NCBI GenBank assembly: GCA_963770155.1
Contig: CAVYOE010000001.1
Span: 1,860,001 to 1,924,000 of the forward strand
DNA: 64,000 bases
Direction of reading: 5' to 3'
DNA from: CAVYOE01 sp963770155
GTDB lineage: Bacteria; Actinomycetota; Thermoleophilia; Solirubrobacterales; 70-9
In this document: in pieces, positions 44,079-52,146 of the stretch
Layout: each line of letters begins with the position of its first letter
Position numbering within the stretch: position 1 is the stretch's first letter
The notes under the pieces: generated by a model
Databases searched by the model: none
What the model saw: only the letters and a program-made list of their open reading frames with translations
What the model was told of the DNA's origin: nothing
Position numbers and translations under genes: made by a program

Positions 44079-44485
44079 GCGAAAGCGACGCGCCAGTTGT
44101 CGAGCTCGAGGCTTGGACTGGCCCTTGGAGCCCCGAGGACTCTGACGCGAACCTCAAAGCAGATGTCGCCGCCCACTCTCTGCTCGACCCACTGCAAACA
44201 CTGAGAGGGCTGTCGCGTTCCACCGGGATTCCAGTCGGTGCACTAGCCCACTACGTCCTCTCCCGCTGGGCCAGCGAAGGCAGCGGGGGCTTGCTTGAGA
44301 TCGGCCCGACAATGGTCCATCGCCTGTGGTCCCCCATTGCCGAGGCCGAATCAATCGACGATGACTCCGAGCGCCTAGCGGCCTACCACCAGGTGCGCGA
44401 AATGCTGTCCTGGCTGCGCTTCCCCCTCGAACACGACGACGCCTACCCAGAGCAGGCTAAGTCGGTGGCCCAAGCGCAGCGATAG
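44075..44485 (+). CDS. Small DUF6027-like helical protein
   Basis: 136 residues. ATG 44075 overlaps the previous stop. A central helix-turn-helix-like region (LQTLRGLSRSTGIPVGALAHYVL) is followed by GLLEIGPTMVHRLW and an acidic tail. The first part (AWTGPWSPEDSDANLKADVAAH) looks flexible. It resembles small actinobacterial proteins of the DUF6027 kind, but I cannot be sure. The coupling implies joint function with the Cys-rich protein. Confidence 0.45.
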   Translation: MSESDAPVVELEAWTGPWSPEDSDANLKADVAAHSLLDPLQTLRGLSRSTGIPVGALAHYVLSRWASEGSGGLLEIGPTMVHRLWSPIAEAESIDDDSERLAAYHQVREMLSWLRFPLEHDDAYPEQAKSVAQAQR

Positions 44486-44672
44486 CGTTCGATTCCGGCG
44501 GTATGGCCACAGCCTTCTGCCGATTGGCTTCTACCAACTTTTAACTACCTTCTCCTCGAAATTAGGTAGAGTCCCCCGCCGTACTTGGGGCAAGGGGTTG
44601 CCCTACTCGCCCGGATTGGCTGAGCGGATGTCGGCCGCTTGTTCGGATTTTCCTGGAGTCAAGACCGAACGG
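44486..44672. other. Upstream region of the secreted-protein cluster
   Basis: 187 bases before the first secreted-protein gene. It contains an inverted repeat CTACCT (44545-44550) and AGGTAG (44564-44569) within an AT-richer patch. A weak promoter can be read as TTAACT at 44541-44546 and TAGGTA at 44563-44568 with a 16-base spacer. Regulation is not established. Confidence 0.35.
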
Positions 44673-47492
44673 ATGCCGACATCTACCACTGATCCTCGTC
44701 ACCGACAGCGTGTCGTCGTTCTAGCTGTCGTATTTTCCGTCGCCGTTAGCGCAACGGCCTTGGCCGCGCGTTCAACCGACTACCCGGAGCCACAGTACGG
44801 GGCGGCGTTGCCGTCCGAATACAAGTCCGGGCAGGCTCCAACAACGACCGAGATGGGGGCAGCGATGTCCTCACCTGGCGAAGGGCAAGGGAGTGCTCCC
44901 GGTAGCGAGGGCGGCAACGCGAATCCTGAGGTTCCTGCTGACCCCGGGGGCGATTACTCCGATGCCTCACCAGCTGAGGCCAAGGATCTATTCGAGCGCA
45001 AGTTCCCCGAGGTCCGCACCAATCTCGAACAGGACCCGGCTCGGCAGATCGAGGATGAAGAGGTCGAGCGCTTCTACAGCGATTTCACCGCCCGCATCGC
45101 TCGCGGTCCGGGCCGAGACGAGCAACTGGCGGTCTCATCGACACCTCTGCGGGTTGCCGGCGAACCGGTAGACCTTTCCCTGATAGCTGAAGGTGCCGGG
45201 AGCTACCAGCCGGAAAATCCTGTGATCCCCGTACGGTTCCCAGCCTCGCTGGAGGAGGGCTTGGCAGTTGGCAACCTCGGAGTTGATCCGGTCAACGCCA
45301 CTCCCGTCGAGGCCAGCCGGGTGGGGGATGACCAGCTCTTCTATGCCGAGGCCTGGACGGACAGCGATCTAATCGCCACCGCCACCTCTGGCGGCATCGA
45401 GATCTTCACTCAGCTTCGTTCCCCGCAAGCTCCGACTTTGCAAGAGCTGGAGTTTCAACTTCCCGATGGAGCAAGCCTTCGCTCGACGCCCGACGGTGGC
45501 GCGGAGGTAACGACAGCGGCGGGAGCGATCGGCCGCGTCTTGCCTCCGCATGCTGAGGACGCGAACGGCGACCCAGTTCCGGTGACGATGAGCGTGGTTG
45601 GACCAAGGCTTCGTTTGGCCGTCGACGTTCAACAGTCCACGCCAATCTTTCCGATCCTGGTTGACCCGCTGATCGAAAACTGGCAGCTGGACACGAATGG
45701 AAACCCGACCGAGTCCTGGTACTACGGGTTCAATGCCGAAGGCCTGAATGCCTGGTCCTGGACCTATGAGGGCGTTGGCAGTAATGACTATGCCCCGCGC
45801 CATGACTGTGCTGACGCTACCGGTCTCAGTTGCCACGGGGATGAGGATCTTCTGTACATCTATGGCCGCCCCAATTTCCCCTATCCCGCAGGTTCATATG
45901 GTCAATGGACCTACATCGTTCCCGGTGAGAAGAGCTTTGTCAGCGAGGCTAGCTTCGGCCCTCTCTTCCTAGGGGGGGCCAACAGCAGCGAACACCGTTT
46001 GATGGCCTTTCTCGGCCTATGGTCGCCCGTAGCGCGGCAGCATGCGGCCTGGAGAGATTGGGGCGGCACGGTCAATCTCTCAAATACCTTTGTCACCCTT
46101 GACCCCGGTCCTGCGACGGACGCGCGCTGGGTTACTGCCGGTCTCGGTGGCGGTCTTGCCGGGGCGTTTATGTCCGGCTGGCGCGACTTCGCCGTCGGTG
46201 GAGCGGTGCTTTACCTGGACGACTCTGACGTGCCGGAGCTCAGTGTCGAGCTGAGTACCAACGGGCTCCCTGGGCTGCCGAACCGTTGGGTCGACGCCGT
46301 CGGTATCCATGTCGCGGCACAAGGCAGCGACGAGGGCTTAGGCGTCAAGGAGTTCAAGGTAAGAGGACCCGGGATCGGGGGCGACGGTGAAGTTGTCCGA
46401 ACCCACAACTGCACGGGAGGGCGGCAAAGCCCCTGCCCGAATGACGGCTTGCCGTTCTCGGCCGAAGGCCTGGGAACGGCTGGCGAGTCACTCACCATCA
46501 GCACATCGCCTATCCCGGAAGGGATCCAAACGCTCAGCGCCACGGTGGCCGATGTTGTTGACCACGTCTCCCCCCAACAGAGCTGGCAGGTGAAGGTCGA
46601 CCATGATCCCCCCGACCTGCAGCTCGGCGGCGGGCTCTACGAGCATCGCTGCGCTGATAGCCAAGACGCGCCCGTTGCCGATTGCCCGCCGGCGGAGGCC
46701 CTGCAGCACGGTGCTTACCGCCTTGAGTCGGTCGCCCGCGACTCCCATGCCGGGGTCAAGAAGATCGAGGTCCTCATCGACGGCAAGCGGGAGTATCTGC
46801 TTGAAAACCCATGCGACTCAACTAGCGGCTGCCCGGCCGAGGTTCTCGGTGACTATCACCTTTACACCGCGGCGCAAGCGCCCGGCATTCATAAGGCGGT
46901 CGTTCGGACCACTGACCCTCTCGACCATGTCACGGCCGAGTCCTTCCAGTTCCGCACCGACTACTCGGCCGACTGCCCACGGGTATTCCTCGATCGCGGC
47001 TACAACCTCAGTCAGATCGACTACCGCTCCTACGGCCGCTGCAGCGAGTGGCCGTTGTCCACTGGCGGGAATCGGGCCGACACCTTCGAAGGCGAGTGCA
47101 CGTTAGGCGGGACCCTGGAAAGCGTCGGGCAGGGGGCCTGCAGCGGGTTTCTCAATGGCTCAGCGACTAGCGGGGAGCCGGCGATGCTGAGGCTGGATAC
47201 CTATCCCTGCGCTTGGTCCTCAATCCAGACCGTCAGCGGCGCAGGTGTCCTCGAATTCTCACGAAGCACGAGCCATGCCTCGGATGATGTGGCAATTTCG
47301 GTCAACTACAACTCTTACGGATTGGGAACATCGAATGGCGCTGGCCAACCATTCCAACTCTGGGGCCGAAATGGCGGGGATGCGATCGGGTCGTTCTCAT
47401 CGACCCAATTGCTCGGCGAGGCGCCCTGCAGCGGCACTGCGCAGTGGCGCTTCAACTTTCAGACGCTCACCGGACTTCACGATGACTTCTAA
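44673..47492 (+). CDS. Large secreted protein, RHS-N-terminal-like without RHS repeats
   Basis: About 939 residues. ATG 44673 opens with a signal peptide (RVVVLAVVFSVAVSATALAA). Residues 60-360 resemble the N-terminal part of actinobacterial RHS-type surface proteins (LPDGASLRSTPDGGAEV and FPILVDPLIENW). The middle is a beta-sandwich/lectin-like region. Near residue 650 an Ig-like segment follows (WQVKVDHDPPDLQLGGGLYE, then GVKKIEVLIDGKREY). No YD/RHS repeats or toxin tip are seen. It overlaps the next gene by 11 bases. Surface role inferred; ligand unknown. Confidence 0.6.
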   Translation: MPTSTTDPRHRQRVVVLAVVFSVAVSATALAARSTDYPEPQYGAALPSEYKSGQAPTTTEMGAAMSSPGEGQGSAPGSEGGNANPEVPADPGGDYSDASPAEAKDLFERKFPEVRTNLEQDPARQIEDEEVERFYSDFTARIARGPGRDEQLAVSSTPLRVAGEPVDLSLIAEGAGSYQPENPVIPVRFPASLEEGLAVGNLGVDPVNATPVEASRVGDDQLFYAEAWTDSDLIATATSGGIEIFTQLRSPQAPTLQELEFQLPDGASLRSTPDGGAEVTTAAGAIGRVLPPHAEDANGDPVPVTMSVVGPRLRLAVDVQQSTPIFPILVDPLIENWQLDTNGNPTESWYYGFNAEGLNAWSWTYEGVGSNDYAPRHDCADATGLSCHGDEDLLYIYGRPNFPYPAGSYGQWTYIVPGEKSFVSEASFGPLFLGGANSSEHRLMAFLGLWSPVARQHAAWRDWGGTVNLSNTFVTLDPGPATDARWVTAGLGGGLAGAFMSGWRDFAVGGAVLYLDDSDVPELSVELSTNGLPGLPNRWVDAVGIHVAAQGSDEGLGVKEFKVRGPGIGGDGEVVRTHNCTGGRQSPCPNDGLPFSAEGLGTAGESLTISTSPIPEGIQTLSATVADVVDHVSPQQSWQVKVDHDPPDLQLGGGLYEHRCADSQDAPVADCPPAEALQHGAYRLESVARDSHAGVKKIEVLIDGKREYLLENPCDSTSGCPAEVLGDYHLYTAAQAPGIHKAVVRTTDPLDHVTAESFQFRTDYSADCPRVFLDRGYNLSQIDYRSYGRCSEWPLSTGGNRADTFEGECTLGGTLESVGQGACSGFLNGSATSGEPAMLRLDTYPCAWSSIQTVSGAGVLEFSRSTSHASDDVAISVNYNSYGLGTSNGAGQPFQLWGRNGGDAIGSFSSTQLLGEAPCSGTAQWRFNFQTLTGLHDDF

Positions 47493-50400
47493 CAACCGTC
47501 GTTCGATCGTCCGTGGCATTTGCGTCCTCAGCATCCTTGCTGTCGCATTCACCGCTGAGACCGCTTTCGCTCAGGATGGTTCGCGCCCGCCCTGGCCCTT
47601 ACTTGAGGGCACCGACTTCGCCCTCGATCCGTTGGGCCCTGGTCTTGTGGAGGAGATCGAAACGAAAGAGCAACCCGACGTGACAAACATGCCCTACTGG
47701 GACGAACTGAATCCAATTCGCCACTGGTTTAGTCAAGACGGTCAAGGTTTCGCTCGACCCTCGCCAGGGTCAGCGACCATCCGCCGAGTGGCACTAACCA
47801 CTGGCGGAAAACATGAGAACAACGGTGCCGCTCGCGTCTTCGTTGCCGCCGGCGGCGCTAACCGGGTTCGCACGTTCAATCCGGTCACCCTTCAGGAAAT
47901 CAACTCCTTTGGCCCATCCGGCGTGCACGAGGATGGGAGTCCGACTTCGGATACGTGGGAGAGCATCCAGGCCATCACCTCTATGCGCCGCAAGGCGCCG
48001 GGACCAAACGGAGAGCTCGTGGAGATAGCAGAGGTCTTCGTCCTCGGAAAGATCTCTGGGCGGCAACGGATAACTGTCTTCGACGACCATGGCGCGTATC
48101 TCCGAACGTTAACGCCGCTAAGTGATCTCCTCGCTTTCTTTGGTGGTATGGACGCCGCCTTCGGCGAATTGTGGCTGGCGGCGAATCCCGCGAGCGACGC
48201 CAGCAAGGATGAGTACGGTCAGACCGTCCTAGTCGTTGATGCTGCCACTGGGGCCGTCAAGGGTGTCTCTAACCAAGCCCTCTCGGATTGGGCTTTTTCG
48301 CCGCCCGAAAGAAACTGGTGGGATATCTCGATCGCTCCGGAGCTGCCTGGGGGCGTCGTCGATCATCGTGTCTTCGGCCGAGACGCCTTTCTACCTGGCG
48401 TTGCCACCTGGCAAGGCTTCCTCTGTACCGCCGGCGCCGTTTACATCTGTCGATCGGGCAACCAACGCGGCACTGATGCCGTTCCCGGGATGCGCTGGTT
48501 CATGGAGTTGGCCTCGTACGCAGACATGGGCAGCAACCGCCCAGTGCAGGAGTACTCGATTGACAAACGGAACACGGCGATCGACGCGACGCTAATCAAT
48601 CAGCTCCTCGGCGGTCCATTGACGATCCCAATGCTCGGCGACTTCTTGACGCCGAAACGCACCTGGGTTACCCGGCAACAGACCGAGGGTGACACCGTCA
48701 GCGTCTCGGATCTCAGTTACAACAGCCGCGACGTACGCATTGACTGGTACGGCCTGCTCAAGGGCTCAGACTGGGTTCGTGGCCAGAAGTGCGTCGGCTA
48801 TGTCGTTTCCGAAGCCGACATCTTCGTCGTCGGTGATCGCGGCGAGCGCTGGTACGAGCTCTCGAAGCAGTTCGACGAGATCAGGCTCTACGTCGACGGT
48901 CGAGAGTTCGACTATTCAGATCAAGCCGCGGGACATGACCTTTGCATCGATACGACGACCCCGGGGATCGAGGAGTTCGCTGACGGCGAACACGCCTTGA
49001 CTCTGAAGGCAAAGCTGAACGACGGGCGGACACTCACGGTCGAAAATCCCAACCTTCGGATCGATAACGTGAACCCAGACTGGAGTTTCGACGAGCTGCC
49101 GCGATTCGTTCGGCAAACGGTCCCACTGCTCGGTACGACGGCGGATCCCCGTGCCGGCCTGCGTGAATGGAAGGCAGAGATCCGCCGCGAGGGGGCTGTC
49201 AGCTGGCGCAACCCCGCCGACGCCGACGATCCGCAAACGACCGCCCGTTGCTTCAACGGAGCACCAGATCCCGCGGCCCAAGTGACGATCGACTGTCCTT
49301 GGGAAACACAGGGGCGCTTCGAGGATGGCTGGTACGAGGTTCAGCTCCGAAGCCGCGATGGGTCCAGTGATAACCCTCCGCGTGTTGAGTTCAGCGATCC
49401 GCCGACAGACTCGCAGAAGCTGCGCGAGGCCGAAAATCGCATCTATGGGACGCGAGGCACAACTGCTGACGATGGGAATCGGTCCCCCGAACCAGATGAA
49501 CCCCAACGGGTCATGGTCGATAACACGAATCCGACTCTGAGTGTGTCGGGACATCTAGAGCAGATGGCCGACTTCGGCGCGCTAATCGCAGGGGTGCCTT
49601 ATCCGCTCTATGTCGATGCCCGAGATGCGGCATCGGGGGTCATTAATGTCGATGTCCTTGTCGATGGTGTCCGGCAGAGTGCATACAGCGCACAGCGGGA
49701 CTGCCCTGACGGGGGTTGCAGCCTTCCGTACGGGTTCAACTTCAATGCTGCGCCGTACAGCGCGGGAGACCACACAGTTGAGATCATCGTCCGTGATCAG
49801 GTGGGCTGGAGCACCAGCGTCAGCTGGCCGGTATATATCGAGCACATCCCGCTCGGCTCGGGCGCATCGGCTGGCACCAATGGGGGCTCAAACCTACCCG
49901 CAGCCAACCTCGTTTCGTTGCCTCGCGAACTCACGCTCTCGACGGGCGCTCCAGCTGACACCCTACTTCCCTGCACAGAAGCAGGTGAGTCGCCGAACTT
50001 TACGGTCTACTCGCTCGGAGAGGCCTTCGAAAACCTGCCCCTTACGGCGACGGACAGGGTTTGCGATCCGCCGAACCAGGATGAAGTGGCGACCATGATC
50101 CCCGGGAGCTATTTGCGATCAAATTTTGTCAGCTATATCTACGGAGACTGTTCTGTGCCCCAGGATGCGGACCCTGCGATCTGCTCGCCGCCACTTGAAG
50201 TGCAGACCTGGCCCGCTTGCGAGCGAAATGCAAGCTCTTATGTGCTTCCCCCAGAAACCGGGCTTGAGCAATTGCCGCGTGCATGGACGGAGGTAAACGG
50301 GACTCGCGCGGCCATCTTCCCGGACAAACTGGTCTTCGACCAGGGGATTCCACCTGTACCCGAGGAGAATGATCAGAGCCAGGGCGATGAGTCCCTGCGT

Positions 50401-50673
50401 CTAGAGGTTTATGCCGGGGACGCCACGATCGTAGTTTTTGCTAACGACCGCCAGGTTGGATTGCGAGCCGCAGAGTCCCTTGAGCTTGGGACGCCGAGCC
50501 TCGCCGATGGTGTCCCCGAGGAGTTGCCAGACCCGGCACGCGGATCCATTCATGGGGCGCTCCAATGCGTGCAAAGCACTGCCTCCGGGCTGAACAGCGC
50601 TGGCGGATCCGCGGCGCCACCCTCTGGGCTCGGGACGAATCGAGCCTATCGGCTCCAGCCAGGAGGCAACTGA
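47482..50673 (+). CDS. Large secreted protein with NHL-like and Ig-like regions
   Basis: About 1063 residues with ATG 47482 inside the end of the previous gene. A signal peptide (GICVLSILAVAFTAETAFA) is followed by an NHL/propeller-like part (RVFVAAGGANRVRTFNPVTL and AEVFVLGKISGRQRITVF). Two Ig-like regions follow with the hinge LRIDNVNPDWS and VMVDNTNPTLSVSGH. The last 200 residues form a Cys-containing module (AFENLPLTATDR, YIYGDCS, PARGSIHGALQC) also found in the lipoprotein at 51447-52082. No enzyme motif is seen. Confidence 0.6.
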   Translation: MTSNNRRSIVRGICVLSILAVAFTAETAFAQDGSRPPWPLLEGTDFALDPLGPGLVEEIETKEQPDVTNMPYWDELNPIRHWFSQDGQGFARPSPGSATIRRVALTTGGKHENNGAARVFVAAGGANRVRTFNPVTLQEINSFGPSGVHEDGSPTSDTWESIQAITSMRRKAPGPNGELVEIAEVFVLGKISGRQRITVFDDHGAYLRTLTPLSDLLAFFGGMDAAFGELWLAANPASDASKDEYGQTVLVVDAATGAVKGVSNQALSDWAFSPPERNWWDISIAPELPGGVVDHRVFGRDAFLPGVATWQGFLCTAGAVYICRSGNQRGTDAVPGMRWFMELASYADMGSNRPVQEYSIDKRNTAIDATLINQLLGGPLTIPMLGDFLTPKRTWVTRQQTEGDTVSVSDLSYNSRDVRIDWYGLLKGSDWVRGQKCVGYVVSEADIFVVGDRGERWYELSKQFDEIRLYVDGREFDYSDQAAGHDLCIDTTTPGIEEFADGEHALTLKAKLNDGRTLTVENPNLRIDNVNPDWSFDELPRFVRQTVPLLGTTADPRAGLREWKAEIRREGAVSWRNPADADDPQTTARCFNGAPDPAAQVTIDCPWETQGRFEDGWYEVQLRSRDGSSDNPPRVEFSDPPTDSQKLREAENRIYGTRGTTADDGNRSPEPDEPQRVMVDNTNPTLSVSGHLEQMADFGALIAGVPYPLYVDARDAASGVINVDVLVDGVRQSAYSAQRDCPDGGCSLPYGFNFNAAPYSAGDHTVEIIVRDQVGWSTSVSWPVYIEHIPLGSGASAGTNGGSNLPAANLVSLPRELTLSTGAPADTLLPCTEAGESPNFTVYSLGEAFENLPLTATDRVCDPPNQDEVATMIPGSYLRSNFVSYIYGDCSVPQDADPAICSPPLEVQTWPACERNASSYVLPPETGLEQLPRAWTEVNGTRAAIFPDKLVFDQGIPPVPEENDQSQGDESLRLEVYAGDATIVVFANDRQVGLRAAESLELGTPSLADGVPEELPDPARGSIHGALQCVQSTASGLNSAGGSAAPPSGLGTNRAYRLQPGGN

Positions 50674-50674
50674 A

Positions 50675-51484
50675 ATGAAGCTTCGGAGCATGCTTGAGAC
50701 GAAGCAAGAGGTCGGGCGCAGCTCTTCCCTCAAGGCGTGGGTCACAATCGTGGCACTGGTCGTGACAACTGGAGCTCTTTCGGTTAGGAGCGATCCCGCT
50801 GCTCAGGCGCATGTACGCTGGGATTGGAGAAGCTACAGCGAGGGATCTTGCCCGGGGAACGATCCAATCGATCCCATCGGGATTATCTTCTTAGGCACTT
50901 TCAAGGATGCAACTAATCCCCGGCCGACGGACCGCTTCGAGGCCGTCAAAGCTGTCGACGAGCACACGCAAGAGCATCTATATAGCGAGTATGCTGGCGA
51001 CTGGGATCAGGGAGCTGGGGGTCAGTACGCTCGGGACACCGTTGATTGTCACGAAAGCGAAGGGGCCATGGCGGACCAGCCGGACGTCGTCGACCCTACG
51101 GATCCCCACGCCGTCGCTCGCTACCACATGCGTCTCTTCAGCGTCTTCAATCACGATCAGCCGACCTATTGGGTGCTTGGTACTCCGCACTATGAGCTTC
51201 CAAAACCGAGCGGCCATGGGCACTGCATTCCCGCGCGCAATACGCCGGGAGCCCACACGCAACGGAGCGGTTTCGATGAAGGACGATGGAAGTTCACCCA
51301 GGCCTACAAGCGCGCCACGGACCCAGTTCACGAGGTCAGGGGAAGCAGCCCGGGCGACAGTAAGACGAGCTTTGCCCAAACTGGTTGTGCCAATCAGACT
51401 GTGCACCAGAGCGGACACGTGAGCTGGATTAGGTGGGGAAAGATCCATGCCCAGCATTCGACGGGACCGTTTGCTCGTCCCTGA
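50675..51484 (+). CDS. Secreted protein, unknown, His/Cys-containing
   Basis: 269 residues. ATG 50675 has AGGAGG at 50661-50666, a strong ribosome site. A signal-anchor (AWVTIVALVVTTGALSV) is followed by AHVRWDWRSYSEGSCPGNDP. The middle has HTQEHLYSEYAGDWDQGAGG and the end GHGHCIPARNTPGAHTQRSG. Several His and four or more Cys could make metal or disulfide sites. No family is recognised. It overlaps the next gene by 38 bases. Confidence 0.55.
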   Translation: MKLRSMLETKQEVGRSSSLKAWVTIVALVVTTGALSVRSDPAAQAHVRWDWRSYSEGSCPGNDPIDPIGIIFLGTFKDATNPRPTDRFEAVKAVDEHTQEHLYSEYAGDWDQGAGGQYARDTVDCHESEGAMADQPDVVDPTDPHAVARYHMRLFSVFNHDQPTYWVLGTPHYELPKPSGHGHCIPARNTPGAHTQRSGFDEGRWKFTQAYKRATDPVHEVRGSSPGDSKTSFAQTGCANQTVHQSGHVSWIRWGKIHAQHSTGPFARP

Positions 51485-52082
51485 CCTCTCGGTCTATTGG
51501 GTCGCAGGGGGGAAGACCTTTGGTGGCATGCTTGCGCTCTCTATCGCGGTTGCGTTTTTAGCTGCCTGCCGCGGGGCCGATGAGGCTGGATCGCAGGGGC
51601 AAGACGCCGCAACGATTCAGCGCCAGCTATCCGATGCTCGGAGCTACAAAAAATTTACACCGCAGTGGGCTGGAAGAGCATTTGATGAACTGCCTCTGAC
51701 CCGTGCGGAGCGCAGCCCAGCGCCTGGCGACACCATTTGGAGTTTCGCCTACGGGGAATGTTCTCCGCACCCCGAGGGATGTAGCTATGCGATCGACATC
51801 GCGAATTTTGATGTCTGCAAGCATTGGATCAAGAGACCCGACAAGCGAGGTGCGCTCTTTCCCTTTCGAGGCGCGCAAGCCACATTCGACCGATTTCAGC
51901 GGATCCTGACCATTTACACGGGCCGCACAGCAGTCGCGATCAATGGGGACCGCCCGGAGGCGTTTGGGCTGGCTCGCGCATTACGACCCGTGGGGGAGGA
52001 AAGTGGCGTGCACCGACTTCGACCTCCTGCTCGAGGCTCAATGCGGGGCAGGCTGCCATGTCAACAAGGCCCTAGGAATTGA
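51447..52082 (+). CDS. Lipoprotein carrying the same module as the end of the 47482-50673 protein
   Basis: 211 residues. The hydrophobic stretch MLALSIAVAFLAACRGADE contains a lipobox (LAAC), so the mature protein should be lipid-anchored. Residues 70-205 share a pattern with the C-terminal 200 residues of the large upstream protein: AFDELPLTRAER, SFAYGECS, RGALFPF, an AINGDRPEA strand and PARGSMRGRLPC. ATG 51447 overlaps the previous gene; a later Met near the lipobox is also possible. Function unknown. Confidence 0.55.
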   Translation: MPSIRRDRLLVPDLSVYWVAGGKTFGGMLALSIAVAFLAACRGADEAGSQGQDAATIQRQLSDARSYKKFTPQWAGRAFDELPLTRAERSPAPGDTIWSFAYGECSPHPEGCSYAIDIANFDVCKHWIKRPDKRGALFPFRGAQATFDRFQRILTIYTGRTAVAINGDRPEAFGLARALRPVGEESGVHRLRPPARGSMRGRLPCQQGPRN

Positions 52083-52146
52083 CGGCCGCGGCTGGGCAAT
52101 GTGTGTTTACCTAAATATCCGACCAGCCTGGCGGTGGCCTTCACAG

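Noticed and set aside
44673..47492. RHS polymorphic toxin
   Set aside because: The N-terminal part is RHS-like but there are no YD repeats, no core domain and no toxin tip or immunity gene.
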